NCBI RefSeq assembly: GCF_001638985.1
Contig: NW_017265189.1
Span: forward strand, 372,001 to 436,000
DNA from: Phycomyces blakesleeanus NRRL 1555(-)
Lineage: Eukaryota > Mucoromycota > Mucoromycetes > Mucorales > Phycomycetaceae
DNA: 64,000 nucleotides
Reading direction: 5' to 3'
The notes under the pieces are model-generated. The model searched no databases, was not told the origin of the DNA, and saw only the letters and a list, made by a program, of their open reading frames with translations. Numbering within the stretch: position 1 is the first letter of the stretch; each line of letters starts with the position of its first letter. A program made the position numbers and the translations under genes. Below are positions 58,501 through 64,000 of this stretch, in pieces.

Positions 58501-60395
58501 GATGCTTTAATAGAGCTCATAAATTCTGCTCGTTGCTGTGCTGTGCCAGCTGGCGAATTATCAGGTTCAAACTTTTTCTCTTTATCAATATTTAGATTTT
58601 CATAAATGGCGGCATAGTCTTTTGCATTATCTGAATGGACATATTCTCCTTCAATATCATATGCAACATTAATTAATCCAATATTCATCTTTGCCAAAAT
58701 ATCTCTTCCAAGGAGGATATCAAAATTAAAACCCGTATTAAACTCTAACACCTCTGGTGCATGCTTAAAGGTGATGCCATTTATATATTTAAAATTTAAA
58801 GGATCAGTTTTTCCTAATCTCTTTGTACTACTATTCTTAGACAGAAAATTAAAGGAACCAATTGAAGAATTTATTTTTGTTATTTGTAAATTGTTATTTA
58901 AACATTTCAAATTTATAAACGTGCGGGAACTGCCTGTATCGATCATCCCGATTAACTTCTGGTTCTCTATTATGATTGGAGTTACAAGATTAAACGCATC
59001 ATTAGCTTTAATTCTTCTCTCAATTCTGTCAAGTAGGTACTTACATTCAAATGATATTTCCTCCATGTCTTCATCTATCCTGTCCTGGATCGTCTTGAGC
59101 GTCTGCTCAGACTTATCCTTTGCGGGAGACTGGGATACCATGAGAATTGGCTCATTGTTCTTGCTTTTGCAGACATGACCATGGTAGTAGTTTTCACCAC
59201 AACGTCTGCAAGGATTGCGACTGTTGGAACTACTGGCTTTGTTCTTGCGGTTGATCAAGGTAAAACACTTGCTGGACTCATGGGTCGGGTTTTTTCCATG
59301 GTGCGAGCAGAAAAATGTCTTCTCATGCTTGGTTATCTTGTTGGAGTGGTGAAGCTTCTTTCTGGGATGTTCCTCGTTATTCTTCTCAGGTTGCCCACGG
59401 GAACCAGGAATCAATCGGGTCGCCTCAGCATAGAGCCTGTTGTCATCCCCAAGGATGTCTCTGCCGATCTGCGTGATCTGCTCTACAGTCCAATCACGCT
59501 TGGACTCCCCATTGGGACCAGAGCGGGCCATGGTAACTCTTACCAGTGTTTGCACTGATAAGGTCAGCGAGGCAAGGAAGCGATCAGCGATGCGAGCATC
59601 GTCTTTGGGTAAACCAGCATTGTAAACCGCACGGAGGAACTTCTTCGAGTAATCACCGATGGACTCAGTGTTCTTCATCATCATTGTAAAGACCTGGTCT
59701 GTGAATCGCCGAGACACCAAGCTGGAACCATGTCTTTTGTTGAAGCATGATTTCGCCGCCTTCCAATCAATACACTTCTTAAGATCCATCTCTACCCATC
59801 CGTCATCAGTGTGAGGCAGGCAAAGTGGGAGGAATTTCTTCCAAACTCTCTCGATGTCCAAGGAAGAAGACTCGATCACATTCTTGAAGGTACGTAGGAA
59901 ATGTCCAACTGATTCAAAAACCTCTTCATTTGGGAAGGGCTTAATAATACTGGAGGCCAATTGGAATTTGGGAAGATCTCTTCTGTTGAGAGTCAACCCT
60001 CCTTCACGGCCAGCTCTCTCTGTGTTTGTACCAGGAGAGGCAAGCATCTCGCTGCACTTTTCAAGGCTAGTGATTGCCAATCTTGTGCGCTCGATCCTGC
60101 GGAGTGCATCATCAGCTGCTTGCTCATTGTTTGCTACATGAGCAGCGCTGAAGGCCTCGATATGGTTGCCCAATTCAGCCTTGAGAACGGCCACACAGGA
60201 GGAAGCAGTTGCTACTTCTCTACCAACGGGAGGGGAACCAGAACCAGAAACGGAACCAAAACCAGGGGCAGCATCCGGAAAGAGGACGGGCTCACTCAAG
60301 TCAGAGAATAATTCATCCGCAGACATGGGGGACAAGGTAGCCTCCTCAGGAACAGGGGTCAAACCAGCGGGAAACAAGTCAGCAGGAGAGTTCAT
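55530..60395 (-). CDS. Chromovirus Gag-Pol polyprotein (1621 aa)
   Basis: A single frame from the ATG at 60395 carries all domains. Gag spans about 1-410, with a CSHHGKNPTHESSKC motif (363-377) and a zinc knuckle C396-X2-C399-X7-H407-X-C409. The aspartic protease has MIDTGSS (D486) and LLGRDIL (561-567). Reverse transcriptase spans about 660-870, with LDLSNAYHRF and NFVDDCIV (D822, D823). RNase H residues are D970, E1012 and D1037. The integrase zinc domain is H1160, H1164, C1195 and C1198, and the catalytic triad is D1226, D1285 and E1321 (35 residues between the last two). A chromodomain lies at about 1505-1560 (YEVEDIRDH ... YLVKWAGYG ... NTW). The order PR-RT-RH-IN-chromodomain defines the chromovirus branch of Ty3. 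Gag and Pol are fused without a frameshift, as in some other fungal Ty3 elements. No defect is seen. Confidence 0.95.
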   Translation of the reverse strand: MNSPADLFPAGLTPVPEEATLSPMSADELFSDLSEPVLFPDAAPGFGSVSGSGSPPVGREVATASSCVAVLKAELGNHIEAFSAAHVANNEQAADDALRRIERTRLAITSLEKCSEMLASPGTNTERAGREGGLTLNRRDLPKFQLASSIIKPFPNEEVFESVGHFLRTFKNVIESSSLDIERVWKKFLPLCLPHTDDGWVEMDLKKCIDWKAAKSCFNKRHGSSLVSRRFTDQVFTMMMKNTESIGDYSKKFLRAVYNAGLPKDDARIADRFLASLTLSVQTLVRVTMARSGPNGESKRDWTVEQITQIGRDILGDDNRLYAEATRLIPGSRGQPEKNNEEHPRKKLHHSNKITKHEKTFFCSHHGKNPTHESSKCFTLINRKNKASSSNSRNPCRRCGENYYHGHVCKSKNNEPILMVSQSPAKDKSEQTLKTIQDRIDEDMEEISFECKYLLDRIERRIKANDAFNLVTPIIIENQKLIGMIDTGSSRTFINLKCLNNNLQITKINSSIGSFNFLSKNSSTKRLGKTDPLNFKYINGITFKHAPEVLEFNTGFNFDILLGRDILAKMNIGLINVAYDIEGEYVHSDNAKDYAAIYENLNIDKEKKFEPDNSPAGTAQQRAEFMSSIKASLEENKNIPVESYCPLSESIIRLPTKEGATAYRRQYPIPHALRPTLDKQVKEWLETGTIVKSKTNTSFNSPMLLVPKRNKAGEIVSHRVCLDVRLLNQILPPTFNYPIPKIQTIFQNLSGKKFFTTLDLSNAYHRFKVAPEDVHKLTFTHLDGQQYSFIKGCFGLKMLTSQFQHVMATLFDKIDCVQNFVDDCIVASETFEQHVKDVKLVIEKLSSAKLILNSEKCVWFQHSVRLLGFVVNETGTKVDKRKLTNVDKWPIPTTAKQIQQFMGLINYFRDYIPMISKVAEPISRLSHAKNVSGQWTDEQTKSFKALKDILHQDLILHYADMSREMYVATDASLYGAACLLFQRDEQGRDKYISFVSTSLSPSQRRWSTTKRELYAVVLALEKFRPFLWGRQFTIFTDHRALIYLHTQKIANPMMIGWIETLLDFDFKVVHIPGLLNKLPDLLSRLYPPEDSDKLVEDDGLRKIRTNDFQAKNRVIVQKKKYSKDRVLNVLATQLVENASESSDYMSPPEEKRNGLLKEAHSFGHFGSQAIVNDLHSQGLHWTNIYEEAKEIIRSCPECQKHNISKKGYHPLTNVVAFRPFDHIAIDLCGEFPVSEDGHTYMLVLVDVCSKYIILRPLPNKNSTTIAKALIKIFGDYGFPKVMQSDNGLEFRNSLMSSLSKELGIDRRYSTAYHPQGNGIAEASVKIAENTVRKMMRANSNDWCHYLPIVQLCINRHIPQKTLSAPFSLMYARRVNVPDEYGDKDKYSLPKATVTIDELEKQIDHMENIIFPAINERVLRINEELKKKYDHKNILIDIPKGTHVMVRLPHRSNKLAPIYEGPYTVVRKNKGGSYELKDEQGELLHRNYTPSELKMVTIDESTIENELYEVEDIRDHRGTAGQREYLVKWAGYGERANTWQKAEDFTDSTIVQKYWKKVRELERLENERAEDLINKSASSKKKIVHTSRLNGKSNNNDEHKKRTLPTTLSREERLHKRRATKN

Positions 60396-60415
60396 TGTAG
60401 TTCACGAAAAAAAAA

Positions 60416-61046
60416 TGTTGTGGGGAGAAAATAAAGCAAAATATAATATAGACGAAAGAATTCGTGAGAACTTGTGTAGGTTGTTTATTTCAAAAGAAAA
60501 GTAAAGAATGATAAAATTCGATTGTCTTTCTACACGGAACTATCTACTGATATTTATATGTTTTTCTAATTTGTAATTCAATGTGTGCTTAAGTAATCTT
60601 TATCACGATGAGTCATCTTCCAGGAGTATTGTTCTTCTGGAAAGATCCGGAAAGACCAATTGATATGATACTTCTCCAGTCAGATCAGTCCAAGAGTTTT
60701 GGTAAAGAAGAGCATTTATGCTATTGGTAATATTTTAGTATTCCGACCCAGATACTCGGGTAATGTTTCATAATATTAGATAGTTGTAGTTGTAGTCTCT
60801 CAATTAAGTATTTGTATAATAAAAGAAATATGTAGATGAAATATAATGATGCCATATATATAATGTATATGTATTTGTATATCCCATGTCATGGTGATAA
60901 TAATAAATAATCAATTATGTGTATGATGATCTGTGTATTAGATAATATCATAAAGGGAGATCCGTTTGACTGGAATAGCTAAGGATATTATTTTATCCTT
61001 CAGTCTTACTCTCAGATTCAGCAGTAATCAATACTCATTCACAACA
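60416..61046 (-). repeat. 5' LTR of the chromovirus (element orientation)
   Basis: 631 bp, matching 54716-55346 base for base as read. The 20-nt leader between it and the Gag ATG (60396-60415) is CGTGAACTACA preceded by T9 on the coding strand, with no TGG that would mark a classical tRNA primer site. Confidence 0.93.
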
Positions 61047-63220
61047 AAGAGTTTGTTAATGAAGGTCAGTCATAAATGATTTTGTTTTCTTAAAAACAGA
61101 TCTAAAGAAAATTTGTTCTAATTTATTTTTGTTAATTTTAAATAGACCCATTTGAGGTTTCTAACATGTCTGAAAACCCTGTCCATCATTTCATTGCTAC
61201 CTTTGCCATTCTTTTTATCTCGCGTTATGTTGTTAACAAAGGTGCCACCATATTGATTGAATTTATCAATCAATTACTCAAGATGTACAGCAAAGATTTC
61301 CAATTACCAACAAGTCTTATTGGCCTGCAAAGAATGACTAGTTTTTCCAATTACGCCAATAGTATCAAGAAGTCTGTTGTATGTGAAGACTGCCACAAGG
61401 TTTACGAACAAGATGTGCCTCTCCCTACTCATTGTGACTTCAAAAAGCATGGTTCTTGATCAGCATACAATTGTGAATTGATGAAGGTTTCATCTTCTGG
61501 TGCCATGGTAGCCAAGCAATCATACGTCTACAACTTTATCCAGAGATTATTACAAGTTTTCTTTCTTCGTTCTGGGTTCGAGCAAAAAATCAGATAATGG
61601 AACAAAGAGCTTAAGGTTGTAGATACACTATGCAATGTCTATGATAGTACTATGTGGAAGGAGCTAAAGGACCAAAGTGGCGTATCATTTGTGGATGAAC
61701 CTCGTTCATTGCTGTTAACAATGAACATCGACTGGTTCCAGCCATTTGATGGCGTTACATATTCAACTGGAGCTATCTACCTTGCGATAAATAACTTGCC
61801 TCAGGAGGAAAGATTTAAGCCTGAAAATGTCATCCTTGTTGGTTTGATGCCTGGTTCTAAAGAGCCAAAGACCAAAGAGATCAACCACTATTTAAAGTCA
61901 ATAGTTGATGAATTGCTGCAGTTGTTTATGGGGATAACCATCCCAACCTTTAAGTGCCCAGCCGGTGTTAATATACATGCTGCATTACATATGGTTGCCT
62001 GTGACATCCCCACCACCAGGAAGACCAGTAGATTCACCACCCACAACAGTACTTGTGCATGCCCCAGATGTGTGAGGCAGTTTACCAGGTTACCAAGCAC
62101 CAATCAGGCCGACTTCAGTGGGTTTGACTATTTGACGTGAAAAATCCGTAGCGGTCTGGAAAACAGGTTGCATGCTGAGGAGTGGAAGAGTACCAGTACG
62201 CCCTCAGAATGGCATCAGTTGGAAATCGAAAATGGTGTTCGATGGTCACAGCTGCATCACCTTGGATACTTTGATCTAGTACGTAGAACGATCATCGATC
62301 CCATACATAATTTATTCCTGAGGACACCAAAGAGAATGATGGAGCGGTGGATAAAAGAAGGACTGATAGACGATAGAAAGCTAGCTATGATGCAAACAAT
62401 GGCAGAGACAATAGTGGTGCCAATGGATTATATGGTGTTGAAATCAAAGATCGGAAAGGGCTTTCCATACATGAAAGCTGATGAATGGAAGTCCTGGGTG
62501 CTAGTGTATTTGCCTATCTTGTTGAAGGCCGTCCTGCCAATTAAAATGTTCAGAAATTGAATCAGTTTTGTTGATGTCTGCCACCAATTAGTAAAGCCAA
62601 GCATCACGTTCTCTGACATTGACGATGGCCATAAATTTCTTCAAGAATTCTATACTGAGTGCCAGCGTATTTACACTCCAACTATTCTCACCTGTAACAT
62701 GCATTTACATCTCTATCTTCACGAGACCATCAGTGATTTTGGACCAGTATATGGATATTGGCTCTTTGGGTTTGAGCGATATAATGGTCTGCTAAAGAAC
62801 GTGAATACGAACAGAAAAAATTCCTTTGAGGTTACATACATGAATAGTTTCGTCCAAGATACATTCAAAGGTGATTTCGTTCATGCTGCTCTCACATGCC
62901 CAAGCCAAGTACCGTTTCTTTCTCTTCTTGTCAAGCTTACTACCACAGCTCAACCCTCCACTTCAAAAAATACAATAACTTTTCCCCAGCGTCCGTTCAG
63001 ACTATCAGCCTTCATCCAAGCATACTCAAACCCTTCTCTTCCAGTCCTTGGCAATGAACCTCTTCCTCCATTCACATTTCCTCTCCATATCGAACCCCCA
63101 TCAGCAATGAGTGATGTCGACTATCCTCATTTGCTTGATTACTATAAAGTTACATACTGCATGCCAAATCTTGAAGGTTACCAGCATCCCTCCTCTCCAT
63201 TCTCTTTTGTCGACAACTAA

Positions 63221-64000
63221 ATCATAAAGTTGAAATCAATCAATTTGCTTGGTCAGGTTTACAAAGGCTGCAAATATGCTTCTGGTCATGGCTCATTTGT
63301 TCAATCTCTGTTCCTTAGAAGTCAAGGCAATAATCGGTTGGCATATGTAGTGATCCAGACACTCAGATATTGGATTTATCACATATAAGAACATATTCAT
63401 ATTGGGATAGCGTAGTAGTTATCATCTTGTCAGTATAAAATATATATAAACGATTAAGTAATCAACCCAATAATTATTACAGTTAGTACTGTAGATAATA
63501 TCTTAAAGATTGTTAAGATAATTATATCATACTGCCGGGTAAACTATGTCAGATTGATATGGAGCTAATTTAGTAGGAAATCCTAAAGCTCTAGTATAAA
63601 AGAGAAAAGAATAACTAAGAGCTAAAGAAGTAGGATTTATGACTTGATGTCATAATTGTAACACTGACACTAGTTAAGCAGTAAATACACTCTAATAACC
63701 AAATATAGTAAAGGAAGAAAGCCTTAAGAAACTAAGACGTAATGACAAGAGCAGATTGTGTTTTCTTATAAAAAGAGACACTTTTTATTTATGAATAAAA
63801 ACAACTTATATATAGTCTCAAAGTATTTCTATACGTCTCTATTATTAAATATTTTATTTTTCTATTGTTTTGTACCTGAAATACCACAGCATACACTGGC
63901 CAAATTCAGTATCTGTTCTTGCACTCTTTCACTCTACCAGTAGACGACACAGAGCTCCAAACACGTGTTATTTATCAAGATAAACATGTGTTTGCGTTTG
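63221..64000 (+). other. Downstream flank of the CACTA gene
   Basis: After the TAA at 63218-63220 the frame holds a short, decayed tail (KSINLLGQVYKGCKYASGHG near 63230-63300) that looks like more of the same mobile element, then AT-rich spacer to the window edge. Short frames beyond 63.7 kb have no signature. Confidence 0.4.

Larger units (their letters stand above)
54716..61046 (-). mobile_element. Intact Ty3/Gypsy chromovirus-type LTR retrotransposon (6331 bp)
   Basis: Two direct 631-bp LTRs (54716-55346 and 60416-61046) appear identical along every line compared. They start TGTTGTGG and end CACAACA. AAGAG directly before (54711-54715) and after (61047-61051) is the 5-bp target duplication. 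The internal region on the minus strand is one 1621-codon Gag-Pol frame with no stop. The insertion is in the third exon of the Tnp2 gene. LTR identity means insertion is recent on the LTR clock. Completeness suggests it could still be mobile. Confidence 0.95.
54158..63220 (+). pseudogene. Tnp2/CACTA (EnSpm) transposase gene split by a retrotransposon
   Basis: The start ATG at 54158 and exons 54158-54323, 54399-54437 and 54549-54715 encode an N-terminal part (MSSIPHHHNVVCRCAQCSRN; acidic linker). The third exon is interrupted at 54716 by the Ty3 element and resumes at 61047 (FVNEG, then an intron to 61145). The remainder, in one frame to 63220, has NPVHHFIATFAILFISRY, CEDCHKVYEQD, DWFQPFDGVTYSTGAIYLAI, NVILVGLMPGSKEPKTKEIN, ALHMVACDIPTTRKT, CACPRCVRQF, EWHQLEIENGVRWSQLHHLG, IIDPIHNLFLRTPKRM, and a C-terminal YGYWLFGFERYNGLLK. 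This is the Tnp2 (Transposase_21) family. In-frame stops at 61457 (TGA), 61595 (TAA), 62138 (TGA) and 62558 (TGA) disable it with no frameshift. Confidence 0.82.

Noticed and set aside
58771..60311. Plus-strand frames of 95-135 codons
   Set aside because: Antisense shadows of the Gag-Pol frame.

Overview
The window looks like nuclear DNA of a filamentous early-diverging fungus, most likely Mucoromycota (Mucorales-like). The evidence is the short, phase-consistent GT-AG introns (about 45-280 bp), AT-rich spacers full of microsatellites, a fungal-type Ypt1, Erd2 and NSRP1 set, and a transposon repertoire (Plavaka, Tnp2/CACTA, PIF/Harbinger, Tc1, TnpB/Fanzor, chromodomain Ty3) typical of that group. 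Species cannot be named from the sequence.

The first 36 kb is a gene compartment. It holds the tail of an unrecognised gene (1-122), a SigF-type NTF2-like membrane protein (5013-5993, -), a CENP-L/Fta1-like kinetochore protein (6472-8063, +), a polyQ/acidic coiled-coil protein (8573-10748, +), the Rab GTPase Ypt1 (12651-14021, +), the K/HDEL receptor Erd2 (14673-15836, +), an NSRP1 splicing-factor homologue (16446-17788, -), a pathogen-related SnoaL-like protein (23822-25214, +), a 1108-aa Ser/Thr/Gln-rich signal-anchor protein (25759-29085, -), a Ser-rich small protein (33636-34382, -) and a two-TM protein with PPxY/LPxY motifs that may be an Rsp5 adaptor (34926-36216, +). I rebuilt the exon structures by hand, and every accepted junction keeps the reading frame. 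Ypt1 and Erd2 both act in ER-Golgi traffic and sit side by side, but nothing suggests an operon-like link. Decayed elements in this half are Tc1-like DDE relics (3.2-3.9 and 19.1-19.7 kb), a Fanzor/TnpB relic (11.1-11.6 kb) and a broken nuclease-like gene (19.9-21.7 kb).

From about 37 kb to the end the window is almost entirely mobile DNA, layered by insertion. A PIF/Harbinger element with long inverted repeats and a TTA target duplication spans 39795-44159. An OTU-protease gene fragment (44905-45436) is cut by a Plavaka-like element (45437-51803) that itself carries a Tc1 element (46845-47906). A second, truncated Plavaka copy (52230-53174) is abutted by a divergent solo LTR. A Tnp2/CACTA transposase gene (54158-63220) is split by a 6331-bp Ty3/chromovirus retrotransposon (54716-61046, minus orientation) with identical 631-bp LTRs, a 5-bp target duplication and an intact 1621-aa Gag-Pol, so it is very young.

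The most notable points are the CENP-L-like gene, the TnpB/Fanzor relic hidden in a spacer, the pristine chromovirus that lacks an obvious tRNA primer site, and the decay of several transposases by in-frame stop codons (mostly TGA, several at apparent Trp positions) with no frameshifts. I found no convincing tRNA, rRNA or CRISPR feature.
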